A DNA stretch of 64,000 nucleotides, from positions 806,001-870,000 of the forward strand of contig JAMLHB010000002.1 in assembly GCA_023957375.1 (NCBI GenBank), read 5' to 3'. Below, in pieces: positions 7,752 through 16,783 of this stretch (position 1 is its first letter; each line of letters starts with the position of its first letter). The stretch is from Flavobacteriales bacterium. GTDB taxonomy: Bacteria; Bacteroidota; Bacteroidia; Flavobacteriales_F; PHOS-HE28. The position numbers and the translations under genes are program-made. The notes beneath the pieces are model-generated. The model had not been told where the DNA came from and searched no databases. It was given only the letters and a program-made list of their open reading frames with translations.

Positions 7752-9455
7752 ATGAAACACCTGTACCTGATCTTGGCTACCACGGCAATTTCAACCGCAG
7801 CGGTTGGCCTCCACGCACAAAGCAAGCCCTTGGCCACCGGCAGCCAAGTGCAGTTGCGCGCCAACCAGCCAGCCACCGCATGGGCCCGTGGTGAAAACCG
7901 GCCTGTCAGCGCCACGGCCGGCGCACAACGCGGCAGCATACCGGCCAACGACGAATGCAGCAACGCCATCGTCCTGGACCCGGTACCCTTGTTCGACTGC
8001 GGCACCTTGGCCACGGCCGGGGACAACTCCCTGGCCACATTGAGCGCCGATCCGATGGACTGCGACGCCTCCGATGCAGGCTTCCAAGATGTGTGGTACG
8101 CCTTCAACTCTGGCACGCACACCCAGCTTCGGGTAACCATTGAGATGATCGACATCGAGGACCTCATCCTGCAGGTTCAACAGGGTTGCAGCGGTGCCGT
8201 GGTGGGTTGCGAGATAGCGGAAACATTGAACCTGACCGTGGACCCCAATACGGATTACGTGGTGCGGGTGGCATCCAACACGGACTGGGGCGCAGGCGGT
8301 ACGTTCACGATCTGCGTTTCCTACATCCCGGACAGCCCCGCACCGGCGAATGACCACTGTGGCGACGTGGCCCCGGAAACATTGACCGTGGGTTCCCAGC
8401 TGACCTTTACCGGCACCACTGTCGGTGCCACGGATGATGGAGACTACGAGCCCGGATCGGAACTGGAGGGAGAGTTACCCGTGGTGTGGCATGCCTTCAC
8501 CACCACGGAGTGCAGCCATGTGGTGATCGACTTCTGCGGCACGGTGAACTTCAGCGATGGCTACGCCTTCATCTCCCCTTCGTGCCCTGCCGGGGACGAC
8601 TACATCCTGGCTTCCGTGGTTGGCTACTGCGCGGATGACAACCTGCAAATGACCTACTACGACCTGCCCGCAGGCACCTACTACCTGCCGGTCATGCTGG
8701 ACCTTGATGTTTCCTACGGCGCATATACTGTTTCGGCAAGTGCATCAGCCTGCGGTGCATACTGCATGGCCGGGGCCACCAGCACCAGCTTTGAGAAGAT
8801 CGCCTCGGTGGAGATCAGCTCCTTCTCCAACACCAGTACGGCCACGGATGGCTATGAGGATTTTACGGCATCGATCGTCGACCTGGAGCGCACCACGGCA
8901 ACCACCGTAACGGTCACCCTGTCGAACGGATACAGTTCGGACCAAGTGCTGCTTTGGATCGACCTGGACCAGAGCAACACCTTTGAAGCCAACGAGCTGC
9001 TGTGGACCTCGGCATTGGGCACAGGACCTCACGCAGGATCGATCACGGTACCGAATGATGCACTACTGGGCCAAACACGCATGCGCATCCGCATGCACGA
9101 CTCCAGCATCGGCGGCCTGGCGGAAGCTTGCGGCTTCTCATCCTACGGCCAAGTGGAGGACTACACTGCCAACATCGTGCTCCCCACCGGTTTGGGGGAA
9201 CAATCAGCACCGGACTTCATGGTATACCCCAACCCCACCAAGGGCGACATCACTATCACCGGAGCCGACCTCAAGGGCAACACCGACATTGAGATCACCG
9301 ACATGACCGGTCGCGTTGTGTTTGCGGAGCAGCGCAACCTGGCCGCCGGGCAACCATTCACCCTGCCATTGGTCGGCAAGCTGGCCCAAGGCACCTACGT
9401 GCTCCGTCTTATCGGGGCCAACGGCAGCAGCAGCCAGCCGGTATTGGTGAAGTGA
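7752..9455 (+). CDS. T9SS-secreted protein with GEVED domain and type A sorting domain
   Basis: 567 residues with an N-terminal signal peptide ending near HAQ (residue 23). Two similar N-terminal modules beginning NDECSNAI and ANDHCGDV resemble domains of large Bacteroidota adhesins. A GEVED-type domain follows at about residues 360-475 (VLLWIDLDQSNTFE, RMRIRMHD, YGQVEDYTANI). The C-terminal about 80 residues (MVYPNPTKGDI, DMTGRVV, GTYVLRL) form a T9SS sorting signal. It is a surface or released protein, perhaps adhesive. The kinase/regulator pair lies 136 bases upstream on the same strand, and a strong hairpin terminator lies just downstream. Confidence 0.9.
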   Translation: MKHLYLILATTAISTAAVGLHAQSKPLATGSQVQLRANQPATAWARGENRPVSATAGAQRGSIPANDECSNAIVLDPVPLFDCGTLATAGDNSLATLSADPMDCDASDAGFQDVWYAFNSGTHTQLRVTIEMIDIEDLILQVQQGCSGAVVGCEIAETLNLTVDPNTDYVVRVASNTDWGAGGTFTICVSYIPDSPAPANDHCGDVAPETLTVGSQLTFTGTTVGATDDGDYEPGSELEGELPVVWHAFTTTECSHVVIDFCGTVNFSDGYAFISPSCPAGDDYILASVVGYCADDNLQMTYYDLPAGTYYLPVMLDLDVSYGAYTVSASASACGAYCMAGATSTSFEKIASVEISSFSNTSTATDGYEDFTASIVDLERTTATTVTVTLSNGYSSDQVLLWIDLDQSNTFEANELLWTSALGTGPHAGSITVPNDALLGQTRMRIRMHDSSIGGLAEACGFSSYGQVEDYTANIVLPTGLGEQSAPDFMVYPNPTKGDITITGADLKGNTDIEITDMTGRVVFAEQRNLAAGQPFTLPLVGKLAQGTYVLRLIGANGSSSQPVLVK

Positions 9456-9476
9456 TCGGGAAGGTCAATTGAATCC

Positions 9477-9509
9477 AAGGGGGCCGGACGCATCACGTCC
9501 GGCCCCCTT
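9477..9509. terminator. Bidirectional hairpin terminator
   Basis: A perfect 14-bp inverted repeat (9477-9490 and 9496-9509) with a 5-base loop, GC-rich core and AA/TT edges, placed between two convergent genes that end at 9455 (plus) and 9527 (minus). The symmetry suits termination from both sides. Confidence 0.85.
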
Positions 9510-9526
9510 GTGCGTTCGGGCACTTG

Positions 9527-10315
9527 TCAAAGGCACCCCGTACGGCCTCCATCAACCGGCAAGTTGATGCCGTTGATGTAAGCTCCGGAAGGGCCGGCCA
9601 GGAAACAGATCGCGGCTGCCACCTCGGCAGGCTCTGCAAAGCGGCGCAAAGGGATCTCCGCCTTCATGTCCTCCGCAATGGACAGTTCCGAACCGCTTTC
9701 CTTCTTCGCCTTGTTGGTGATGATGGCTTGCAGACGGCCTGTGGCTGTGGCGCCGGGCAGCACGTTGTTCACGGTGATGTTGAAGGGGCCGAGTTCATTG
9801 GCCAAGGTCTTTCCCCATTGGGCCACGGCACCCCGGACCGTGTTGCTCACGCCGAGGTTCGGCAGGGGTGCTTTCACGCTGGTGCTGATCACATTGATGA
9901 TGCGCCCGTGGCGCTGTTTCTTCATACCGGGCACCACGGCCAAGACCAGGGTTTGGAAGGACAGCAGATGCAGGCGGAAGGCTTGTTCATAGGCGTCCGG
10001 CAGGGCCTCATGGGCAAGGCCTGGAGGCGGACCTCCGGTGTTGTTCACCAGGATGTCCACCGGGCCATGCGTCTCTATGTGTGCACGCAAAGCAGTTTGC
10101 AGGGCCGCTGTGTCCGCCATATCAGCCACCACACAGCCGTGTTGCTGGCCTTGGGAATGATCGAGCGCCGCAACCGCTTGCTTCAGCTTGTCCCCATCGC
10201 GAGCCAGCAACGTAATGCGTGCACCCAGCTTGGCCATTTCCACCGCCGTGGCATAGCCAATACCCTGCGTGCCCCCCCCAATCAGGGCGTGCTTGCCGTC
10301 CAAGCGGATGTTCAT
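9527..10315 (-). CDS. Short-chain dehydrogenase/reductase, atypical beta-ketoacyl-reductase-like subgroup
   Basis: 262 residues with a Rossmann fold: cofactor motif GGGTQGIG (13-20) and NNTGG. At the usual active site the Ser is followed by GVSNTVRG where most SDRs have YxxxK; this SN..R form occurs in a known beta-ketoacyl-reductase-like SDR subgroup, so it is likely genuine rather than an error. The substrate is unknown. The start at 10315 lies 4 bases after a TACCTTTG box, suggesting a nearly leaderless mRNA. An upstream in-frame extension to 10423 is not protein-like. Confidence 0.88.
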   Translation of the reverse strand: MNIRLDGKHALIGGGTQGIGYATAVEMAKLGARITLLARDGDKLKQAVAALDHSQGQQHGCVVADMADTAALQTALRAHIETHGPVDILVNNTGGPPPGLAHEALPDAYEQAFRLHLLSFQTLVLAVVPGMKKQRHGRIINVISTSVKAPLPNLGVSNTVRGAVAQWGKTLANELGPFNITVNNVLPGATATGRLQAIITNKAKKESGSELSIAEDMKAEIPLRRFAEPAEVAAAICFLAGPSGAYINGINLPVDGGRTGCL

Positions 10316-10319
10316 GCGG

Positions 10320-10327
10320 CAAAGGTA
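10320..10327 (-). promoter_or_regulatory. -7 promoter box of the SDR gene
   Basis: TACCTTTG on the minus strand, only 4 bases upstream of the ATG at 10315. This implies a leaderless or very short 5' leader. No clear -33 TTG was found. Confidence 0.5.
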
Positions 10328-10611
10328 GCAGGGGGGCATGACCGTTCCGGGGCACGCCGGCTCCTTGCCTTTGGCCCATGCAATGGGCTTAATAGGCACG
10401 CACGTCCTTGAACCATGGGGCATGCATACACAAGGCCGACTTGGCTACCTCATGCCCATGCATGGTGCATGGGCGCGGATCATCATGATCGGCTCAAGAA
10501 CGCAAGTGGCCCGGAGGTCAAGTAGCGTCCGGGCCAACCACCAGCATGGATCAATGCATAGGCGCGGCCCGTGTCCTATCAATACATTCGCCGAAACCAA
10601 TTCTCGATCGG

Positions 10612-11241
10612 ATGGACTTTGAAAACGCATCCTTACTGTACTATACCCTTGTGCCGATCGTGATCCTGTTCTATGGGATCATCTTCTACAAGTTTTACCA
10701 GGAATTGAGAAAGAAGACCATCTTCAAGGGATTTTTCAGGGCGGTAAGGAACATTGTCAGCAGCACGGACGATATGGATCAGGGCATCAACGAGATCAAC
10801 CTGAATTTCAGAAAGCTGGCATCGAACAACTCGGCGGTAAAGGACCTGATCAAGAACCCGACGGACCTGCTGGAGGAACTGATCTTCAACATCGACAATT
10901 TGACCGGTACCGCCTTCCGCCGCAAATTCGGATTTGAGATTGATGCCCAGGTGCGGGGCAAGATCATTTCTTACGTCACTCGTTTGCGTGAAGAAAATCC
11001 GTACGTCTCCCTGCCACCCAAAGAGGGTAATTTGCTTGCGGCTATCCAGGAAGCCCTTGAGATCGGGAATAAGGAGATGGGCAGGAACGCACTGATCCAG
11101 CTTGCGGAGGACATTGAAATTCTGGACAACAACTTCAAGATCCAGGAGAAGAAGAACGTAAGTGCCTATATCGTTAGCGTAGTGGGGGTCATTCTGACCA
11201 TCATATTCGGAATCATTTCGTTGATCCCATTTTTCAAATGA
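10612..11241 (+). CDS. Hypothetical membrane protein with N- and C-terminal membrane anchors
   Basis: 209 residues. A hydrophobic segment at about 8-30 (YTLVPIVILFYGIIFYKFY) and another at the C-terminus (about 185-207) enclose a helical, charged soluble region of about 150 residues. No motif or family is recognised. The start ATG 10612 directly precedes the first membrane segment. The gene is flanked by the divergent SDR and the convergent beta-barrel operon, so context gives no hint. Base composition is somewhat more AT-rich than its neighbours. Confidence 0.7.
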   Translation: MDFENASLLYYTLVPIVILFYGIIFYKFYQELRKKTIFKGFFRAVRNIVSSTDDMDQGINEINLNFRKLASNNSAVKDLIKNPTDLLEELIFNIDNLTGTAFRRKFGFEIDAQVRGKIISYVTRLREENPYVSLPPKEGNLLAAIQEALEIGNKEMGRNALIQLAEDIEILDNNFKIQEKKNVSAYIVSVVGVILTIIFGIISLIPFFK

Positions 11242-11332
11242 TCCGTTTCCCTCCTGTCCATGGCCACGGGCCTCCATCATGGCTCCCATCAAATTGTTGA
11301 TACGGTGGCGAAGAAGCGGTCCTTGCCGTCAA

Positions 11333-11395
11333 ATCGTGAAGAAGTAAAGAAGAGAGGAAGCAACGCCCATCTTCACTTCTTCTCCTCTTCACCAT
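11333..11395. repeat. GA-rich tract followed by CT-rich tract (imperfect inverted repeat)
   Basis: A purine tract (GAAGAAGTAAAGAAGAGAGG) and a pyrimidine tract (CTTCACTTCTTCTCCTCTTC) are separated by about 15 bases in the gap between two convergent genes. They can fold on each other. Similar tracts flank the four-helix-bundle gene at 52.77 kb. Confidence 0.5.
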
Positions 11396-11470
11396 AACCG
11401 CCGCCGAACGGGGTGACCGGCTCTTCATCACCGGCTCAGTAAGGATGATCAATCCATCCAGCACTATAGG

Positions 11471-12277
11471 TCAGAACTGGAATCCGATATTTCCCCGTGC
11501 CACAGTCCAATCAAACATGGCTTGGACTGGTTTGGCACTATCGGGATCCCCTGTGGAATAGGAATAATCCACTTGGGAATGATGTTCAAACCATTCCACG
11601 CCCACACGGAAATGCCTGGTGCGCCAGGTGAGCCCAGCCGTGAACCCGGGAGTCCATTCAACCGAGGACTCATCAAGCCTCAAGGAGATCTCCGGGGTTA
11701 GCGTTGTCTGGCCAATGCTGTAATTCTCCGGATAGAAGGTAGTTGCCGGAAGCAGCGCACTTCCATACACCTCAAGCACCCATTTGCCCTTGTGTTTGAC
11801 CGCCATGCCCAATCTCACCAAGCCGGCAGCCTGTGCAATCCCTGAGTAGGTAAGCCCGGTCCATTGCCCACCAAGGTCTTTCCAGCGGAGTGGCACATAA
11901 GCACCGCCCATTGCAAGCCCCCAGAACGGGTAGATCCGGGAAGGTTTCTCATGTTTCACCTTAAATGCCCTGCACCCCCCAAACTCAAGACCATAACCCC
12001 AAGATGCTCCCATTCCCGTCTTACCCTGCAGGGGAGCCACTATGGAAGCCGGGTGCGCCGGCAAATCTCCGAAGCGGCCAATGGGATAGGCGGTGTTGAA
12101 CTGAAGATAGAGGTAGGCATCCTTCAGTGGCCGCCTATAAGGCAAGTAGTATCCACTATCCATGGGCATGGCCACATTGACCTGCCCGACTGCCAATGAA
12201 CAGCAGACCAAGGTTGCTGTCAAGGCGGGAACCAATCGCTGCGCATGGAAGAAAGGCCTCATGGTCAATGCGGTCAT
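11471..12277 (-). CDS. Outer-membrane beta-barrel protein, last gene of the ABC/SH3 operon
   Basis: 268 residues. A signal peptide (hydrophobic to about residue 32, ending SLAVGQ) is followed by alternating amphipathic strands with many Gly/aromatic residues, ending in NIGFQF, an aromatic C-terminus typical of outer-membrane barrels. The start at 12277 overlaps the stop of the ankyrin gene (ATGA), so translation is coupled; a second ATG at 12262 is possible. As the last gene of a minus-strand operon with an ABC transporter and periplasmic proteins, it is a plausible outer-membrane exit or anchor component. No family name is recognised. Confidence 0.75.
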   Translation of the reverse strand: MTALTMRPFFHAQRLVPALTATLVCCSLAVGQVNVAMPMDSGYYLPYRRPLKDAYLYLQFNTAYPIGRFGDLPAHPASIVAPLQGKTGMGASWGYGLEFGGCRAFKVKHEKPSRIYPFWGLAMGGAYVPLRWKDLGGQWTGLTYSGIAQAAGLVRLGMAVKHKGKWVLEVYGSALLPATTFYPENYSIGQTTLTPEISLRLDESSVEWTPGFTAGLTWRTRHFRVGVEWFEHHSQVDYSYSTGDPDSAKPVQAMFDWTVARGNIGFQF

Positions 12278-13866
12278 AGGGCCTTTACTGCGTCCCGGAA
12301 ATGAAGCTCCTTGGCCAAGTCCTTTGGCGTCCGTTCCCATGTGTCCTTGGCATCCGGGTTCGCTCCCTTGGCAAGAAGGATCCGCACCAGGTCCGGTTTG
12401 TCTTCGCGGACTGCATAGTGCAGCGGAGTCCAATCAAACAGGGGGCCGGGTTTGCCGCGGTTCATTCTTGGGTTGCTGTCCAAAAGCTTGGTCAAAAGCA
12501 CGGCATTCGGTAAGTCCATGTTGGCCGGCCTGAATGCTATCTTATGGAGCAAGGCAAATCCCCGGGCATCCGTGGCGTTCAGGTTAAGGTGGGAGAGCAG
12601 GGGGGCTTCGTTGAGCAGGCGTGGAAGGTTCCTGGTCACCAGGTAGTGCACAGCAGGCAGTCCATCATCATCCAGTTCCCCGGCCAGCTTATCGAACCAT
12701 CCGTGATGATACAGCACTTTCATTGCATCCGGCGAATCCAAGGCCATGGCTTTGTGCAGATAGGTCATCCCTCCTGTGATCCTGGCTTCACCCGGTGGAT
12801 TTCCGTCCAACAGCACATCCAACATGCCCCAATTTCCCTCGTCCATGGACCGGAACACCATGGGGGCTAAGCTGTCCGCCAGGGCGCCCAGGATGATGGC
12901 ATGACGCATGAAAGCCGTATCGTTGGTGGCAAAGGCGGCCTGCGCCAAAACAAGCGGATTGCCCACTGCACACCGGTCCCAGCTCCGCAACTCGTTCAAT
13001 GTGCTATTGGTCCTGGCCCGGAACCACTGATCCAGTACCTTTCCGGAATGGCCTTGCAGGGCGGCGTTGAACATTTCGGCTTCCAACTCATTGCCCCTGT
13101 CGCCGAAGTAGGAATTCATCAAGTCGTTGGTGATCACAGGTGCATCATACCTCACTGCGGCAAGCAGTAGGTCCTTAAGTCGCTGCTCCAGTTTACCATG
13201 CAGCCGTAGAAAAGCAAGCACAGTGCGGAAGCTATGGTCCAGGTCCTTCCTGAGGCAGAGGGTAATTGGCGTTTCACCTCCGTACATGGGGAAATCAAGG
13301 TCCGCCAATTCGCCCAAAAGCCGCTGTAGCTGGTCGTCTGCGGCATCATCATTCCGTCTGCTGTCCAAGAACGTTTCAACCTGGCCCAATGCTATACGCT
13401 GATCAAGTGGAAGCTGCTCATAGTTCAATGACCGGTACTTAAGTTGATCGTACTCGAAAACCTTCCTGAGTTCCTGCTGCCATGTTCGTATTTCGTTGAC
13501 ATGTTCGCTGAGCGGATTGTCCCGAATGAACTCACTGCACGCCACCAGGAAATCGACTGCCAATTGGTGATCATCCGGGCCGCTTTCAAAGCCTGCGTGC
13601 AGGCATTCCATGCGTAGCCATTGATTGCGCGCCGACATCCGCTGCTGCTCCGGCATGGCTGCCAGAATGCTCAAGCAACCCCGGTGATCCCCAACATCCA
13701 GGGCTGTTTGCGCGTTGGCATGCAGATCTGTCCTGCGGACAGTGTCCGGAGCGGACACCGAGCCTGTATCAGGAACCGCAACCTTGGATGAATCCTGTCC
13801 ATGGACTGTTCCGGCCAATGCCAGTGAAAGAGCTACTATCCAAGAACGGATCTTGTGGCCCAACAT
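12274..13866 (-). CDS. Exported ankyrin-repeat protein
   Basis: 530 residues. The start at 13866 gives a clear signal peptide (WIVALSLALAGTVHGQ); an ATG at 13923 is less likely. The N-terminal two thirds are helical with no recognised domain. Ankyrin repeats occupy the C-terminal part, most clearly YLHKAMALDSPDAMKVLYHH and WTPLHYAVREDKPDLVRILL followed by KGANPDAKD. It should act in the periplasm as a protein-binding scaffold. It sits 93 bases after the lipoprotein gene and overlaps the barrel gene by ATGA, so it belongs to the same operon as the ABC transporter. Confidence 0.8.
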   Translation of the reverse strand: MLGHKIRSWIVALSLALAGTVHGQDSSKVAVPDTGSVSAPDTVRRTDLHANAQTALDVGDHRGCLSILAAMPEQQRMSARNQWLRMECLHAGFESGPDDHQLAVDFLVACSEFIRDNPLSEHVNEIRTWQQELRKVFEYDQLKYRSLNYEQLPLDQRIALGQVETFLDSRRNDDAADDQLQRLLGELADLDFPMYGGETPITLCLRKDLDHSFRTVLAFLRLHGKLEQRLKDLLLAAVRYDAPVITNDLMNSYFGDRGNELEAEMFNAALQGHSGKVLDQWFRARTNSTLNELRSWDRCAVGNPLVLAQAAFATNDTAFMRHAIILGALADSLAPMVFRSMDEGNWGMLDVLLDGNPPGEARITGGMTYLHKAMALDSPDAMKVLYHHGWFDKLAGELDDDGLPAVHYLVTRNLPRLLNEAPLLSHLNLNATDARGFALLHKIAFRPANMDLPNAVLLTKLLDSNPRMNRGKPGPLFDWTPLHYAVREDKPDLVRILLAKGANPDAKDTWERTPKDLAKELHFRDAVKAL

Positions 13867-13959
13867 CCTTGATAATGAGTTCCTACGAACTTGATGGAAG
13901 GGTAAAATAATGGCCCTGGCCAACGATGGCGTGCATCTCTGATCAGGTTGTGCAATATA

Positions 13960-14406
13960 TCATGGATATGCCAATGACGCACAGCTATCCCCTGCTGCCT
14001 TCAACTCATGCCAAAGGTGGTCGCGGATGGTTCGGTGCGCATTGCCCCATGCTTGTACGTTCACATCCTTGCGCATCGCATCCTTGCACCGGTTGTACAG
14101 TGCGGTATCGCATGTTTCCATGAATTTGTTGATCCAGCCTCGGAGGCGTGCTTCATACGCCTGGTCCGTGCCAAGGTCCTTGAACTCCGACTGCTCCGCC
14201 CGCAAACGGATATCCTCCGCTTGCCGTTGATCGGAGGCTGCAACAGGGGCATTCACCTCATTTTCAGCGTATCGTTCCCGAAGAGCTTTCTTCACTGTTT
14301 CGTTGGCCACTTCGGGTAATTTGGCCTGCCGACGTTCAGGCTCCTTGGGAGAGCACGTGGCCAGGAGGGCCACGCAGCCAAGAGCGGCAACAAGGCGCAA
14401 GTTCAT
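13960..14406 (-). CDS. Small lipoprotein of the ABC/SH3 operon
   Basis: 148 residues with a lipoprotein signal peptide and lipobox LLATC, acylated Cys at residue 18. The mature part is charged and mostly helical, with further cysteines near the C-terminus (ETCDTALYNRC, GDSCASL). The start overlaps the stop of the permease gene (ATGA at 14403-14406). No family is recognised. It is likely anchored in the inner or outer membrane facing the periplasm. Confidence 0.78.
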   Translation of the reverse strand: MNLRLVAALGCVALLATCSPKEPERRQAKLPEVANETVKKALRERYAENEVNAPVAASDQRQAEDIRLRAEQSEFKDLGTDQAYEARLRGWINKFMETCDTALYNRCKDAMRKDVNVQAWGNAHRTIRDHLWHELKAAGDSCASLAYP

Positions 14407-16043
14407 TTTCGGTCATGTATCAGGTCCCCCGGCGGGATCGAAAGAAAGCGGGACAGTTGCCACCGGCAAATGCCCATTGCCGAAAGGAGGATCGCAAGGA
14501 TGCACGCATAAAGCCAACCGTTGCCAAGTACGGTGACATGACGAAGTGGCCCGGGCAAGCGCACGCCGGAATGGCTGGCACCCCAGAGGAGCAGTTGAAA
14601 CAGCAACAACAGGACCAAGGCAATGCCAATGACGCGCAATAGCAGCCTGAGCATGGCGCGCAGGTAACCGGCCCTGAGCAAGTCCGGGCTTACGCCGAAT
14701 GCCATGAAGGTTCCCAGGTTCATTTTCATGCGCTCCAAGTGGCCCCGTAACAGGTTGTAGAGATACAACATGATGGCGAGCAGTGCGAACGCCACCAAGG
14801 CCGCAAGCAGGAAGCTTCCCAGCTTCGCCACCATGGCGAAATTCTTCTGGGCCTCCACCCGGCTGAGGTCAAGCTCCACGGGATGCGCACGACTTCCATC
14901 ATCCATGCGGCTTGTTTGCACTTGCAAAGCACGCTGGAACGCACCGATGCTGTCCAATGCGCTGAATGTAATGTTCAATTGGTCAAAGCGGTAATAGGGC
15001 GCAGGTACATCCGATCCAAAAGATTCGGCACTGTCCGGCACATGGAACCGTACCCGGCCGTAATCGACTGCGGGGTTGAGCGGTCCGAATGGGCTATCGA
15101 ACCGGGTGAGCCGATCTTGCCAATGGTGAAGGTCTCCGGTGTCCCACGCCTTACCATTGGCCCTTGTGATCACGAGCAGTTTCGAATGGGCCACCAGGTC
15201 CGGGGCCTCCTCAACTCCGATACTGACCTGCTCACCAAAGAACCCATTTGCCTCCTGCGTGATCCTGGGCAACAGTTCCATGGTTTTAGCATTTGCCCAG
15301 ACACTTAGCGCGGGGAATTCGCCGTACGGGAAGACATTCCGCCGGCCAGGGTCCTTCAGGTCCATCAAGAGGTTGTGCTCCACCAGGCATTGCGCCCGGC
15401 CGGGCAGTGTGTTCACCACCGCAATGACGTGCAGGGCCGCCGTGTATCCACCTACGCTCACCACTATGCGGCGGTGGCGGAGCGCTTCCGGGGCACACCC
15501 CAGCATGTCCACACATTCACGCGAAACGACCAGGCCGCCGGAAAAATCTTCAGGCGATAAGTGGTGGATGCCATGATCGGAAAAGTCCTCCAACAGGTTG
15601 TCATCCGCAAGCACCCGTTGAAGCAGGTCATGATCCGTCCGGAACCCGAAGCTGGATACCAAGGCATACTGCATGCCTTCATCCCCGTTGGTGTATACCG
15701 GCCACAAGTCCGTGTAATTACCAGAAGCGTTGTCCACGCCGAACCGGCCGTTGGCGGCACAGTCCTGTAGGAACCTCCTGATGCGGACATAGTTCGGGGT
15801 GAGGCGCGCACCTCCCGCATCGATGCTCAGCATGGTGGTGAACGGATCATCCATGCGTTGCCGCAGGTTGGTGAGTGCACTTCGCGCCAGCACAACGGCC
15901 AGCAACGTGATCAGCACCATTGCCAGGAGCAGCACCACAACTTGCCCCTTGCGGTCCGCGATCGCCCTGTATTCGCGGTCGACGAACAGCCGTTCATGAG
16001 GTTCGCGGAAACTCCTGGCCAGGTCCCGGATCAGCGACATCAT
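14403..16043 (-). CDS. ABC transporter permease, FtsX/MacB-like topology
   Basis: 546 residues. One N-terminal membrane segment (about 35-55), a large extracytoplasmic domain of about 350 residues, then three C-terminal membrane segments (about 408-432, 460-485 and 510-530) give the four-segment FtsX/MacB/LolE topology. This class does not move substrate through the membrane but transmits ATPase movement to periplasmic partners. The gene overlaps the ATPase gene by ATGA at 16040-16043 and the lipoprotein gene by ATGA. The periplasmic domain has no recognised family, so the partner is probably one of the operon's periplasmic proteins. Confidence 0.82.
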   Translation of the reverse strand: MMSLIRDLARSFREPHERLFVDREYRAIADRKGQVVVLLLAMVLITLLAVVLARSALTNLRQRMDDPFTTMLSIDAGGARLTPNYVRIRRFLQDCAANGRFGVDNASGNYTDLWPVYTNGDEGMQYALVSSFGFRTDHDLLQRVLADDNLLEDFSDHGIHHLSPEDFSGGLVVSRECVDMLGCAPEALRHRRIVVSVGGYTAALHVIAVVNTLPGRAQCLVEHNLLMDLKDPGRRNVFPYGEFPALSVWANAKTMELLPRITQEANGFFGEQVSIGVEEAPDLVAHSKLLVITRANGKAWDTGDLHHWQDRLTRFDSPFGPLNPAVDYGRVRFHVPDSAESFGSDVPAPYYRFDQLNITFSALDSIGAFQRALQVQTSRMDDGSRAHPVELDLSRVEAQKNFAMVAKLGSFLLAALVAFALLAIMLYLYNLLRGHLERMKMNLGTFMAFGVSPDLLRAGYLRAMLRLLLRVIGIALVLLLLFQLLLWGASHSGVRLPGPLRHVTVLGNGWLYACILAILLSAMGICRWQLSRFLSIPPGDLIHDRK

Positions 16044-16783
16044 GGAATGCTGAATGCCACTGCTTGTTGTACGCAGGCTGGCTCCCCATCGCTTCCGGGA
16101 CGGATCTCCAGGACCTGGTCTGCAAATTCGGCAGCAAGGTCACGGTGATGGGTAACTACCAATGCCGTGCACGTGCCTTGGTCCACTTCACGGCGCAGCA
16201 AACCGAACAGGGCGTGTGCATTCTCCTGGTCCAGGTTCCCCGTGGGCTCATCGGCAAAGAGCACTGTGAAATCCTTGGCCAAGGCCCTCAGGAAGGCCAC
16301 GCGCTGGCGTTGGCCGCCGGACAATTCTTGCGGCGATCTGCCCAAGACATCAACCGGGAGCCCTACCTTCCCCAACAGCCCGGTCATTCGCTGGTCAAAG
16401 GTCTCGCTCCCCCCAGCCATTTGGGCCATCTTGATGTTCTCTTCCACGGTGAAGTTGGGCATCAGGTTGGTGTTCTGGAAGATGAAGCTGCAATGCGACC
16501 GCCTCAACTTCGCCAGTGCAACCCCGTCTCCCGCCCATAGCTTCATAGGGTCCAATTCAGCACTGCCCAAGCGGATCATGCTTCGCATTCCCGCCAATGG
16601 TGGCAAGAAGGTGTCCGACATCAGGCCCACGCCCTCCAGGAAAGTGCTTTTGCCCACACCTGAAGGACCCACGATGCAGGTCAGCATCCGGGCGGGTATC
16701 TCTAATTTCGGTATGTCAAGCACAGCGCGTTCACCGTGCCCCATTCGGACATCCCGCAGAACGATGGCCGGATCCCGGATCAT
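16040..16783 (-). CDS. ABC transporter ATPase, LolD/MacB-like
   Basis: 247 residues. Walker A GPSGVGKST (39-47), Q loop in IFQNTNLMP, signature LSGGQ (154-158), Walker B FADEPTGNLD (176-185) and H loop in VVTHHRDL. The EPTGNLD form is typical of LolD/MacB/FtsE ATPases that work with FtsX-type permeases, matching the gene directly downstream. The start at 16783 overlaps the stop of the upstream gene (ATGA), which I prefer over an ATG at 16810 that lies inside that gene. Confidence 0.93.
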   Translation of the reverse strand: MIRDPAIVLRDVRMGHGERAVLDIPKLEIPARMLTCIVGPSGVGKSTFLEGVGLMSDTFLPPLAGMRSMIRLGSAELDPMKLWAGDGVALAKLRRSHCSFIFQNTNLMPNFTVEENIKMAQMAGGSETFDQRMTGLLGKVGLPVDVLGRSPQELSGGQRQRVAFLRALAKDFTVLFADEPTGNLDQENAHALFGLLRREVDQGTCTALVVTHHRDLAAEFADQVLEIRPGSDGEPACVQQAVAFSIP

